Of a DNA stretch of 51,871 bases, positions 12,207 to 22,818 are shown piece after piece. Made by a program: the position numbers and the translations under genes. Location: NCBI GenBank assembly GCA_004802725.1, contig SGPM01000192.1, forward strand, positions 1 to 51,871, written 5' to 3'. The notes under the pieces are model-generated. The model saw nothing but the letters and a program-made list of their open reading frames with translations, ran no database searches and was not told the origin of the DNA. The DNA comes from Antrodiella citrinella (lineage: Eukaryota; Basidiomycota; Agaricomycetes; Polyporales; Steccherinaceae). Within the stretch, counting starts at the first letter, position 1. Each line of letters begins with the position of its first letter.

Positions 12207-13805
12207 ATGGCACAGCTGCAACTGGACGACTACCGTCGCTACGGCAGACAACTCATCCTTGATGGTATCGGCCTCCCTGGTTCGCATTTTCGACATTGCT
12301 TCGATATACCTCACATATTGACTCCCATCTTCTAGGACAGCTGAAACTACAGAGTGCCGCCGTGGTGATCGTCGGAGCAGGGGGTCTCGGTTGCCCTGCT
12401 ATTCAATACCTGGCTGCGGCTGGAGTAGGTGAGGAACTCTTTCAACCTCGTGTTGGACTATAATCCTGATGCAGACGCGTTCATTAATTCCTCGTCTCCA
12501 GGAACGATAGGCATCATTGATCACGACAAAGTTGAACTCTCCAACCTACAGCGGCAGATATTACATTCAGAGCAAACAATCGGCTTACCAAAAGCCCTCT
12601 CTGCCGCGCAAGCGATCCATAAGTACATACCGGCATCCATGTGTGCACATGAGTATACGTTGACACTGATGTGAGCTGTGCAGAATCAACCCGAACATCA
12701 AAACCTTACCTACAACCTCCGCACTGCTACCTGATAACGCCATTGAACTGCTCAAACCCTATGATATCATTTTGGACTGCACAGACAATGCACCTACACG
12801 GTATCTCCTGTCTGACACGGCAGTTGCACTTGGAAAACCTTTGGTGAGCGGAGCGGCCCAGAAATTCGATGGACAGATGTGCACGTACAATCTAGGCGAG
12901 AACGGACCATGCTACCGTTGTCTGTTTCCTCGGCCGCCAGCTCCAGAGCTGACTGGCAGTTGCGAAGAACTTGGAATACTGGGGGCTGTCACAGGTATCA
13001 TAGGCAATCTCCAGGCCCTAGAAGCCATCAAGATCATCACAGGACTGCATGGTAAGACTAGTGTTGTTGTCCTCATTCGAATTGGCGGCGATCCCAAGTT
13101 CTCAATTTGGGATGCGTCTTACTCAGGAATCTCATATGGACATTGTTAGATGGCAAAGCATCCTTGCTTATCCACTCTGCGTTGTCCAATCCGCCTTTTC
13201 GAAACATCAAGCTTCGCTCTCGGCGGCCTACATGTGTGGCCTGCGGATCTGAAGGGAACAAGATTGGGTCGATTTCTGTGACCGACTACGTAGCGTTCTG
13301 CGGCGGACCGCGGCCTGATTGGCAAGCTCGAGGGATGGAAAACAGCAGACCCGACAGCAGGATTAGCGCATCGGTGAGTCGAACTATGTCGATTGCCTGG
13401 CCGGAGATACAAGGGTCATAAACGAGTTTTAGGACTTCAATGCAATCCTAAATTCTGGTGTGAAACCTCGCATCATAGACGTCCGCTCCCCGACCGAGTT
13501 CGGTATCTGTCATCTTCCTAGTTCAATCAGTGCGCATTTCTACCACTATATACTTCGTCCGTGTGCTGAACATACTGGCACCGCTTGTCGATCGTGTAGA
13601 TATTCCGCTCGCCGAATTTACCGCGAATCCACCTACCATTGAAGCCGAGGAACCGGACATCTTCATCGTGTGCCGCTTAGGAAACGACTCACAGCTAGCG
13701 GTGGATGCGTTACGTAGCACTGGCATCCAGTGTGTGGCCAAGGACCTAGTTGGAGGGTTGCAAGCTTGGGCCAGAGATGTAGACCCCGAATTTCCTGTCT
13801 ACTGA
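12207..13805 (+). CDS. UBA4: E1-like adenylyl/sulfurtransferase Uba4 (MOCS3)
   Basis: In the known family it activates the ubiquitin-like sulfur carrier Urm1 (tRNA wobble thiolation and urmylation) and, in MOCS3 form, also MOCS2A for molybdopterin. Seven exons (12207-12279, 12336-12428, 12502-12622, 12684-13051, 13150-13373, 13433-13529, 13600-13805) give 393 aa. The MoeB/ThiF domain shows YGRQLIL, the ATP loop [10 protein letters not shown] (38-43), [13 protein letters not shown], and [11 protein letters not shown]. The zinc ligands CYRC (172, 175) and CVACG are present, as is the likely thioester/persulfide Cys189 ([15 protein letters not shown]). The C-terminal rhodanese domain ([16 protein letters not shown]) carries active-site Cys350 in VCRLGNDSQ. 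Both catalytic cysteines are therefore intact. The intron 3 boundary at 12623 was chosen because it restores AIHKINPNIK. Confidence 0.95.
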
Positions 13806-15597
13806 GAGATACATCGCTGTACGCATGCTCACTACTCCAATACATAGCGTCTGCTGGGGCGTCGCTTGAGACTGAGCCGAAGCTCCAAGGCCTTCATTGT
13901 CTACCCGCTGTTACCCCACAGTCTCGATGGCGATATCAGTCATGGCCCTGATCGTTGGACCGGCGGATGGAATGTCCTTAGACGATGAAGTTGAGTCGCA
14001 CTTGCATCTACTTGCATGGGGGAGAAAGATCGATGAATTCGTTCACTGGGAGTCAAATTTAGAGTTACACTACAGCAACCATCGGTCCTTTCAACATACT
14101 TGGTCCGTGTTCTTCCGTGCTCTCTTGTCATGTGTCCTTGTATGAGTGCAGGAGAGAATTCGCCCAGGTACGCATGCTGCACATCTAAGGGCTGACTGCA
14201 AGCAATTGATCGAGGTCTGATAATCCAGGTTGGGAGCTTGGCAGTGCTCGCCAACTCCACAAAGACCCTGGGCACTAGTATTGACTGCAGTGCCATATCC
14301 GGCAGGATTCGGTCAAAAAGTCATGCCCTGGTTGTGCGTACTGTGCCCGACACCAAAAAGGATCTTGCATGAGTCCTGGAGCACGTTGGGCTTCATTGAT
14401 CGATCGTTGTGCCGGACTATTAGGCCTAGCATGGGCCCGGGGGGAGTCGGATCCGACTCCCAACTGCCACAGGGCATGATGACGCGCGGTCGTTCTACAT
14501 CTAAAGCGACCATCTGTTTCATGTTTTGCAAGTTTGCCTCTTGCAATTGTAGATGCAAGTAGATACGATCTACCCTCCGAGTCGACGGTCGACGCGCTGC
14601 CGAAGGGGGCTTGTCCGCCGATGAGTGCAGACGCTTCGTGGCGCGAAAAAAGGGTGCTTATCGACGAAAGTCACGAAACCTCGGACTGACACCTATAACA
14701 ACCACCGAAGCTGTCTGAGGAGGGGTGCTGGAGAATGGAGATGCTGTCACATTTGACTTCGAGCTGAGTATCATTGTCGGTGCATACAAGCATGTGTTCT
14801 TGACCACGAGCTCCATGAAGTAAACTGAAAAGTATGCATTGTATGTCATGAGTTATCATATTGTAGATACAAGGTCGGTACCGAGGTCGCAGGGTATGAA
14901 TTCGGGCTGCAACACGGTTGCTTGCTGCAGGCAGGCCGTTTGGCACCAGCAGCCCCATCGCGATTTTCGGCGCTTATAAGCGCCGGTGTGCGCGATAATA
15001 TGGTACACTTCTACAGCATTGCTACACATTAAACATATTGTTTCTGGCATGTATTGACTCTTTTACATGTATTCTAACCATTATATATACTCTACATACC
15101 CTCAAACATATGTGGCAATCCATGTACACTCTCCCAAGTCCCGACACGAAAATAGGCGCCCATTGACACGGTGCGTACCAGTGATTCATTCGACACGGTG
15201 CATGCACGCCCACCTTGGGCAGCTTCCCTCCAGTGTATGCTCTGCTAGGATGGATTCAATTATGTATTGCACTATCACTCTCTCCGAGCTAACTAAAACC
15301 CCGTGCCACACATTCTATCCTTGTATTACCCCATGACCATGCGACATGATCACCACCTGCGACCTGGTTTCGGTCACAGTCAGATTGTGTGACCTTGATA
15401 AACATTGACAACGACAAAAAATAACATCATAGCATTGACTTGCGATAACTGCTCAGGAATTATACTGGTACACATGGTTTGACTGCTGCGTCGGCGCGCT
15501 TCAACACGTAAATACAGTACATCAGGTTCGAAGGCCTACTGTGGTTGGTGATACATACTGCACCTATGCACCTCCTCCGATACGTAGGGACGGTTGC
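13806..15597. other. Long convergent intergenic region, no gene seen
   Basis: This 1.8-kb stretch lies between the UBA4 and PITH-gene stop codons. Frames inside (for example 13940-14296, minus) have no domain, no consistent splice sites and biased low-information composition. An AT-rich patch (ATTATATATACTCTACATACC) at about 15080 may mark 3' ends. A 20-bp palindrome lies at 14442-14461. Confidence 0.45.
14442..14461. repeat. Perfect 20-bp palindrome
   Basis: GGGAGTCGGATCCGACTCCC is fully self-complementary, centred on a GGATCC hexamer, and preceded by a G/C run. It lies in non-coding DNA 3' of UBA4. Function is unknown; cruciform, dimeric-factor site or chance are all possible. Confidence 0.65.
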
Positions 15598-16545
15598 TCA
15601 GTGCTGAGAAGCGTTGGCCATGCCATCCATTCCTTGAATCTTCTCGTGATCAGCCAGGTTTGGTTTAACTTCATACACCGCCACCACAGGCGCGTCCTTC
15701 CGCTGGAAAGGTTCGAAAAGTATTTATAATTAGCCCAGGAACGCGCGAAAGAAAAGAGCAAAAACACCAACCTCCGTCCAAGATCCCAAAAAGCCGACGT
15801 AGAATATCTTGGTCGTATCAGCTCCCTGCGAGGCGGAGAAAAAGAGGGTGATGGATGTGACGTTGGGAAATTTAGCAGGCCTATTGCCAAAACTGAGTAC
15901 AACCCTTGGCCAGATGGATGGAAATACCAACATTACGTGGTATTCGCCAAGGTCTCGGCTCTGAACTACGTTGAACTCTTGCGTAGGTTTCCTCTCTGCT
16001 ATGTCGGAGAAATCCAGGTGCTCAACGTTGCTGAACTGAAACAAACGAGCTTTTGTAGCCACTAGCTTGTTCACGTTCAGAGCGGTCAAAACGTACCAGA
16101 GCCACCTTGGCCGGTGTCTGATCCGCAGGGCCGGTTTTTAAAAGCAGCGCACGAAGTTTGACCGAGCCTGTGAATGGCACACGAATAATCCTTTGCAACG
16201 ACGGGTCAGACGTTGACACACGCGCCTTGAGCAAACTGACTTACATTTGGTCATCTGCATCGGACTCGAGGAACTAGAACGCGCGATGGGTCAATGGAAA
16301 CGACGTAGAGATACGGACAGTGTGATAAGTACCACTTCTTCGTCGCGGCGGGCATCCCACGTCTTGATCACATCAGAGCCCTTGCCGGACTCTACATTCA
16401 AGGCGACGACATTGTCTCGGTCAATTCGGGCCCAGAGGTTGTCCCGATGACCTTGCTCCTCCGGGATGCCATGAACATGTCCGTGATGGTCGTGACCATG
16501 ACTTTCGTCGCCACAGCTTGCGCCATGATCGTGGTTGTGAGACAT
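15598..16545 (-). CDS. PITH-domain protein (PITHD1-like)
   Basis: The PITH fold is known from TXNL1, which binds the proteasome lid, and from PITHD1. Minus-strand exons are 16333-16545, 16245-16273, 16097-16190, 15932-16035, 15772-15880 and 15598-15702, giving 217 aa with no thioredoxin domain, as in PITHD1. A His-rich N-terminus (MSHNHDHG, then GHDHHGHVHG) may bind metal. The PITH core follows: EEQGHRDNLWARIDRDNVVALN, FLESDADDQMIIRVPFTGSVK, AKVALFSNVEHLDFSDI, PTQEFNVVQSRDLGEY, SITLFFSASQGADTTKIFYV and GFLGSWTE. The tail AVYEVKPNLADHEK is also typical. Intron 4 (15881-15931, donor GTTGGT) is 51 nt, stop-free and in frame, so retention would add 17 aa. Divergent from the UBX gene. Confidence 0.92.
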
Positions 16546-17219
16546 GGGTATGTATGAGATCTGGATAGTCTTCCAACAGTGAATGATCGTTACGACGACG
16601 ACCTCAGACACGACGTACTTCAAGTATTATATCCGCGATGTGAGTAATTCGAACGCGATCGTCCAGAAAATTAAAGCTGTTACAGCCAGGAAATACCGGC
16701 GGCGGGCGCGACGACGTCACTCCGCCATCAGAGCCAAGCAACGACAAACAACGCGCTCGTATAAATACTCCCGACAATTTGATCGCGATGTTCTCTTGAT
16801 TTTTGCCTCACAAGTAGTGTTCATAATAGTCCCAGTGAGTATCTGTATTCTTCCGTTCGTCTTCATGATGTTGTACTTCGTAATTTGCGTTCGATCGTCC
16901 TTGGCCTCATACCAAAGGGGTTCGCTCGCCGGCTTACCCTGGGGTCGAGGATATGAGACAACTATACGCCTTGCTGACTACTTTCTGCGGTTTCATCGTA
17001 CTTCTTGCTGACTCTCTCCTTCTCCCCAGATATCAAGCACTACTACATACTGCGAGAGAGGCGTTTGGATATAGAGAATAGGATTATTTTGTTATTCTTT
17101 GTATGTGACTAGTAAATCCAGAAGTGTTTGCGTCACCACCTTGGCTAAGCTCTTGAGCCAGCTTACGCGTACACTCTCATACACTCGACCACATCTCTAC
17201 TCCTGCTCATCGCCTTGAA
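16546..17219. promoter_or_regulatory. Divergent intergenic region, PITH / UBX genes
   Basis: A 674-bp interval between opposite start codons. It contains a plus-strand open frame (16583-17011) with a hydrophobic patch but no recognisable family and no support, so I treat it as non-coding promoter/leader DNA. TATAAATACTC at about 16760 resembles a TATA element. Confidence 0.4.
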
Positions 17220-18262
17220 ATGTCCTCCGCTGAACCCATTGCGAGCATGGATGATGCATCTGCATCTTCTGACAACGCCCAAGTAGACTTCAGGGTGTAC
17301 AAGCCGCCACATTCAGCGGCCGGCTCACCTGGTACGTATCCTGCAGTGCCGTTCCAGAGTATCGCACTCATGTCCTCCCAGCGGATCTACCAGATTCCTA
17401 CTTCACACCGTCTGCTGCAGACCTCAAGGCTGCACAGGCATCCTTGTCGGCGCGGACGCAATCGCTCGTGAATGCACCCCTTCGGACACAGGCGATGAGA
17501 GAGGCAGATGACAAGGCGAAGAGGGCGAAATGGCCGACAGTACGTCCTCTCATTCTGATCTCCAGGATCACACAAGCTGAAGTTATGGATGTAGATCAAG
17601 ATCCGTGTACGCTTTCCCGACCGGACTCAACTGGAGAAGACATTCCCTTCCAACGACAAGATACGCGCGGTCTATGCTTTCGTGCGAGGTTGTCTTCGTG
17701 AAGATGTCAAACCTATCAAGTTCGTTCTATGTGCGTAGCTTTGCATTCTTATGACGAAACCTTCCTCAATGATACAATCTCCAGACCAAACGCCACCGAA
17801 ACGAGAATTGAAAGTATCTGATCCGCAAGTCCGCGATCTTACGCTCTTCGACCTTCAACTCGCTCCTTCCTCTGTGCTCCACCTCAAATTCGAGGATGAC
17901 GCCCTGAACCGTACGCCGAAAACTCTCATCCGTCTTGACGAATTACTCATCTGACTGCTATGCAACGTCGCAGATATCAACGTCTCCGCACCACTCTCGC
18001 CTGAAGTACTTGCGCATGCAGAGGAGCTCCCACTACCGCCCGATCCAGAGGTATCATCGGCACCGACACCGTCTGGTGGGCGGACCCTTGGCTCGTCGAA
18101 TTTTGGGTCCGGGTCTGGTTCAGGAGGGAAGTCGAGTGGAGGGTCGGGGTCTGTGATAGGTAGCACAGATATCAAGGTGCCAAAGTGGCTGAAACTGAGC
18201 AGTGAGTCTCGTCCTATACTGTGCACTTCGTCGGGTACTGACGGTCGATTGTAGAGAAGTGA
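17220..18262 (+). CDS. UBX-domain protein, TUG/ASPSCR1 (Ubx4)-like
   Basis: UBX proteins of this group recruit or disassemble the AAA ATPase Cdc48/p97. Exons 17220-17331, 17382-17539, 17595-17730, 17785-17910, 17974-18201 and 18255-18262 give 255 aa. After an acidic N-terminus comes FTPSAADLKAAQASLSART, a helical segment ending KAKRAKWPT, as precedes the UBX domain in ASPSCR1. The UBX domain (TIKIRVRFPDRTQLEKTF, then YAFVRGCLRED...FVLYQTPPKRELK...LAPSSVLHLKFED) follows. After a Gly/Ser-rich spacer the protein ends VPKWLKLSKK, matching the PKWLKL terminus of the TUG group. The N-terminal ubiquitin-like domain of full-length TUG is absent, so this is a short version or has unrecognised upstream exons. 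The last exon is just 8 nt and carries the stop codon. Confidence 0.85.
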
Positions 18263-18434
18263 GGACATGATCTACCGCTTCACTAGAATAAGCTGTACAC
18301 CAGGATTGTATTATTGTGAGATCTGTTGCTACTAGCAGAATGAACGGTTGTACTACGAGAGATGGTCGGCTCGGCAAATGCCGGTCCAACATTCGATCTC
18401 TTCGAGCTTTCTGCAACTTCTGGCACAGACACTC

Positions 18435-19795
18435 ATGGCCGCCGCCCCATCTCAGAAACACTCCCGCTTCGGCACTCCCGACGACGGACATGCAACAGCA
18501 TCAAGCTCGACCTCAGAAACGCCTGGACACTGGGACACCCTCCACGTCCCTCTGTACGACGTACCCCAGTTCGAGTTCAGCAACATCAACACGGCCGACT
18601 ACGACTTCTACTTGCTGCCTGTCTCGCGTTCACAGACGATCGCTTTGTCTGCTGTGGCCCACGTTTCCCGCACCTCGCATGCTGAAGTCGAAGCTGAGTC
18701 TGAGTCTTCTCCTGGGCTTCCCGCTGTCGACGTGTCTGCTCCTGGGTGGTCTACGGTCCAAGAAGATGTGGAGGAGATGTACTGGGATGGTGAAAGTCCT
18801 CAAGAGCCCTCTGGGGAACTGGAAAATACCTTGGATACCTCTCGATCGTCTGCTGGTGTGCGTCTCTCTCCGTCTGGGCATGAGATCTTGCTGCAGCAGC
18901 TGGTAGAGACCGCCGCCAAGTTCGTGCCTTCACGCTTCTGCGATTCGAAGAACGGTCAAGAGTCTTTCCCTCAAGAACCCGTGGACGATAACTCGAGCGC
19001 GATTGGAAACGAAAGCGAAATAGTGCGTGCTACACTCATGGGTTTCTCTGCTCGTGAGCTGATTTTTGTGAACAGGATGTCCCGGCTGCCGACACCGACA
19101 CATCTGTGCGCCTTTCTACCCTCTTCATACATCATCAGAATTCACTGACGTAGTTACAGCTCTCCTCGTTTAGATCCCGTGAGCGTAAACGTGATATTCG
19201 CAAACCGCGTAGCATTGCCCAACGCACCTTGCGCGCCGTGCTCAGCCAACCGCCTCCGAAGCCTCAGGTTGCCGGCGCAGGCTGCCCCTCGCAGCCCATC
19301 GACCTCTTCTCGCCCTCTCCAGTAACAGCGCTTGCAGTAGAGAATGTACGCAAGGAGAACGTTGTGGGTCAGATACCCGTCACCATGGACCGGGCACGCA
19401 CGGTTTGCACATCGGGACCCATCGTGACATCGCAGGCGACGACACCGATCAAAGTCACGCCGGTGCAGCTGCAGAATATTGCCCTCATGCACTTCAACCT
19501 CGCCCACGCCGGTTCTCCCTGTGGCACCAGCAGCTCCAACTCGAGCGTCGCCACCTCCGCTTCGTCGATCCTCCGCACGCCCGGCTGTGGCGTCTCCGTC
19601 GTCTGCGACTCGCCTCTCGGCTCTAAAGGTGGTGCAGCGGGGCTTACGCTGTACCCGCCGCTCGACTCCTGGGAGGATATCTGCCGGGAACTGAAGGCGC
19701 TCGAGACGCTTCGCCGCGACATGATGTCGATGCTGTCACAGTCTACGTCTGCGCGTTCTGCGCGAGCATGCGCCCAGCCTGTCCAATGCGCATGA
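18435..19795 (+). CDS. Hypothetical Ser/Pro-rich protein
   Basis: I do not recognise a family. Three exons (18435-19022, 19076-19105, 19160-19795) join in phase through 53- and 54-nt GT/AG introns to 417 aa; an in-frame ATG at 18378 would add 19 residues. The N-terminal part has a defined patch (HWDTLHVPLYDVPQFEFSN, then INTADYDFYLLPVSRSQ). The middle is acidic. The third exon opens with a basic segment (RSRERKRDIRKPRS) that could be a nuclear localisation signal. The C-terminal third is Ser/Thr-rich and ends with a short predicted helix (WEDICRELKALETLRRDMM). The third position in the long exons is GC-rich, as in its neighbours, supporting real coding. It lies 172 bp behind the UBX gene on the same strand. 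Confidence 0.7.
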
Positions 19796-20498
19796 TTCGA
19801 TTCGTGCATACCGTCAACCATCTCACGAATAGCGTTCGAGCCTCATGCTATATGTATACACCACCGACACCACTCCTGCACGCCATCTGTCACTACAACC
19901 GCCGAAACAACACCTTCTAGCCCCAACGACCACACACACGCCTCCCCTTCGCTTGCTACATTTCTATTTCCCGTTCGAGTTCGCCGATCTATTTTGTGGG
20001 AACGGAGTCTGGGTTGCAGTGTTCTCGGGAAGATCCTCGGGCACAATTGCGCGCAATTGCCTCACCTTAAACCTTCTCATGACGTCCCCCTCCTTCGTGT
20101 ATCCCAGCGACTACTGCAAATAGACTGCATGTGTCAATTTTACTTTACATCACAATCCACTGTTTCGTTTTGTCACGCGTTGCGCGGCGAGTACGGCAAC
20201 GAACATCTGCGGAAGCAGATGGAGGCTGCTGCGGAGGACATCGCATGAGAACCACAACACGCACGAACACGACTTGCCAAAAAACCTGGATATCATTGCC
20301 AGAGGTCATTATACGTAGCTAAGTACTCTGGATAGTCAAAGTTAGTCTACACAACACAAGCGTTCTGAACACTCGTCAAAGAAACAACAGAAACAAACGT
20401 GAAGAAATCATCCTGACTCGTTGCGATATGCGTCATTGGTCATCCGTATACCGCTTTTCCCACCTCATCACGCTAAGGCTCTGCACTGACATCCCACC
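19796..20498. other. Convergent 3' intergenic region
   Basis: This 0.7-kb interval separates the stop codons of the Ser-rich gene and the cupredoxin gene. It is rich in CA/AC strings near 20250-20400. No gene or RNA is recognised. Confidence 0.45.
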
Positions 20499-21405
20499 CT
20501 ACATCAAAACGACGACCGAAGACAAGAGCGCCAAGGCAACGGCACTAAAGCTGACGACGGCGCCCATGCTGGCGGCGCTGGGTGTGGTCGTTGGGCTAGG
20601 AGCACCGCCGGCGGAGCTTCCACCGGAAGGAGTGCCGGAAGACGAGGGAGACGCAATGGAAAGAGATCCCGTGGGGGTGGATTCACCGACGAAGGAGCCA
20701 GTGAGGGGACCTGGACCTGCAGAAGCAGCGGCACCGGAGCCACTGAGGGCACCCGTGGGCACACCGGGTTCGGTGCTGGACGCCGAGAAGCTGGCGAGCA
20801 GAGCCTTTGCGGAGGATTGGACGTTTGCAAAGTTGGTAGGAGAGACGTTGATACCACTAGCAAAAACCAAATGAGCGATGTGCAAAGTAGTTCAAGCTGA
20901 AAATAACATACCCGACCATTCCATTGTAGCAGTGAGGGGAAGGCAGACGTTGGGCGCAGAAGAACCAAATGGCTGTAAGAAGGGCAGGTTAGATTGAGAC
21001 GCGACGCGACGACGACGAGAAAGACGCACGTTCGGAGGACAACACGGTCAAGTTCCAGGTGGGGAAACCGGTGGAGCCAGCGGGAACGGAAATGAAGCCC
21101 GAAGAGAAACCACCGGAGAGGGGGTTGCACGGGTCAGCGGCGGTGGACTGGGCGACAGTGTGGTTTCCGGGGTTGCCAGAAAAGTTGAACGTGATGACGG
21201 AGCCTACGGTGGCATTGATCTGGGCGGGAATGAACTGGAAGACGCCGCCAGAGGTGGTAGAATCACCGCCGACTTGCACTTGAATCTGCGGGGAGGTAAG
21301 CGACGCGAGCAAGCGGGGCACGAGAAAGGTGTCACGTACGGTGGTATTCTGTGCAAAGGCGGCGGCAGCGAGAGAGAGGACTGCGGTGAAGAATGCGGTA
21401 CGCAT
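20499..21405 (-). CDS. Secreted cupredoxin-domain, Ser-rich GPI-type protein
   Basis: This is probably a cell-surface or extracellular blue-copper-like protein of the fungal serine-rich class. Exons 21030-21405, 20912-20972 and 20499-20856 (minus) give 264 aa. A signal peptide (MRTAFFTAVLSLAAAAFAQ) precedes the cupredoxin domain, which has IQVQVGG, FIPAQINATVGSVITFNFSG and the likely copper ligands. These are His in GNHTVAQS, Cys in IWFFCAQ, His in LPSPHC and Met in NGMVG. The remaining 90 residues are Ser/Pro/Gly-rich. They end in a hydrophobic segment (GAVVSFSAVALALLSSVVV) with almost no cytoplasmic tail, the layout of a GPI-anchor signal. Expression may be regulated from the TATA element about 48 nt upstream. 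Confidence 0.88.
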
Positions 21406-21716
21406 GGCTGGAGCAGGGATGGTGGTGGTTGGAGAGAGGGAGGACGTGGTGGTTTATATAGGGCATGCCTGGGAACGAGCGACGGAGAACGCGAGGTATT
21501 ATTCCCTACCGTCTGTAGGTTACTTGAGGCTTGGCAACCGACCAGATATCGCAATGAGCGCACCTGACCTGACCGGCAGATGCCAAGTCGCAGTCGTCGG
21601 AGTGACCATTGCCTCCGACTGTGGCGTGTCACTCACAATTTGTGGCGCCTACTGCTACTGAACACGTTCAACTCCGACTTTCACATCAACAAATAATATA
21701 TCTGTGCGCACCTACC
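21406..21716. promoter_or_regulatory. Shared divergent promoter, cupredoxin / SARAF
   Basis: This 311-bp interval lies between two opposite starts. The half next to the cupredoxin gene holds a clear TATA element (21453-21460, minus). No separate gene fits. Confidence 0.5.
21453..21460 (-). promoter_or_regulatory. TATA box of the cupredoxin gene
   Basis: On the minus strand this reads TATATAAA, inside CCCTATATAAACCACC, 48 nt upstream of the ATG at 21405. This is the most TATA-like element I saw in the window and fits a strongly regulated secreted-protein gene. Confidence 0.5.
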
Positions 21717-22818
21717 ATGGAGCACTCCAAAGTCGCCCTCGCCCGCATCCCGTCTCTCACCTTCTACAAAGGCAAAAAAACACTCGCCAGACGCAGCGCC
21801 CCCATCGCCCAGCTGACATGCGTCGGCAAGCCCTGTCGCCTCTACACCCCAGACGTCGTGCGTTGCGTGAACGCAGGAGGGTCGGGCACTGACATCGACT
21901 GGAGGGTACGTACAGCCAAAAGACGCGTGAACAGTACTCGTACCCATTGATCGCCACTGACGCTTGGTACCGTAGTGTGAAGCTGACTTGCCCGACGCTC
22001 TGCGCTTCGGCAGGGTTGAGGTCTCCTGTGAAGGATGGTCAGGCCCCGGTGACCCCTACGTCCTCAAAGGTAAGTCAGTCAATCTCATCTTCAGAACTCG
22101 GAAAATCGACAGACATCACAGGTTCTTGTGGGTTGGAATACCGCCTCGTCCAGGTTCCCGACGCGTTACGCACAGGCGAAACGCACTCCCGTCCCGCTTG
22201 GTACTCTCGATGGACCAAACGTAAGTCACATACCGCACGTTCATCGCCCCGGATTCGACTCCTAACCAAGTTTGATCCACAGAAGCACTGGACGACCCTC
22301 CCGCAACGATCTTCATGATCATATGGGTCTCCTTCCTCGCGTTCATCCTCTATAGCCTCCTCAAATCCTGCTTCCGCAGCACCACTACACGTGCACCCAC
22401 CCCCCGCAGTAATCGCGGCAGCGGTGGCGGCGGAGGTGGCGGTGGAGGTGGTAGAGGCGGCTGGTTCCCCGGCGGACCTCCCACCCACACCGACCCACCT
22501 CCCCCCTACTCCAAATCCTCCAACACAACCGCCCAAGCAGATCCCCAAGGCGGGTGGACACCCGGGTTCTGGACGGGCGCCGCACTCGGCGGGTTAGGCA
22601 CGTACCTCATGAACCGTCAACCGCAACAACAACGGCGGCATCCCTCGCCGCCACCTGCTGTGTTCGCTGAGCGTGTCGTCCGCGGGCCCTTCGGGTTCTC
22701 GAGTGCGAGGGTCCCGCCGACGCGGACCGACTATGGTGACGATGATAGAGGAGAGGGCCCGTCGAACTTGGGGCAGATCAGGAGGAGTACGGGATTCGGT
22801 GGGTCGAATGTGAGGTGA
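21717..22818 (+). CDS. SARAF (TMEM66)-family membrane protein
   Basis: In animals SARAF is an ER membrane regulator that slows store-operated calcium entry; the fungal role is not established. Exons 21717-21905, 21976-22069, 22122-22220 and 22283-22818 give 305 aa. The lumenal SARAF domain is clear: ARIPSLTFYKGKKTLARRS, PIAQLTCVG, VVRCVNAGG, DIDWRCEADLPDALRFGRVE and VSCEGWSGPGDPYVLKGSCG. Several conserved cysteines are present. One membrane span (FMIIWVSFLAFILYSLL) is followed by a cytosolic tail with a Gly run and PTHTDPPPPY, then a WTPGFWTGAALGGLGTYL motif. No signal peptide is seen at the chosen ATG, although topology in the family requires one. Either an upstream exon is missed or the start lies elsewhere. 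Confidence 0.88.

Noticed and set aside
16583..17011. Plus-strand open frame with a hydrophobic stretch between the PITH and UBX genes
   Set aside because: It occupies the divergent promoter interval, composition is Arg/Thr-random, and no family or splice support was seen.
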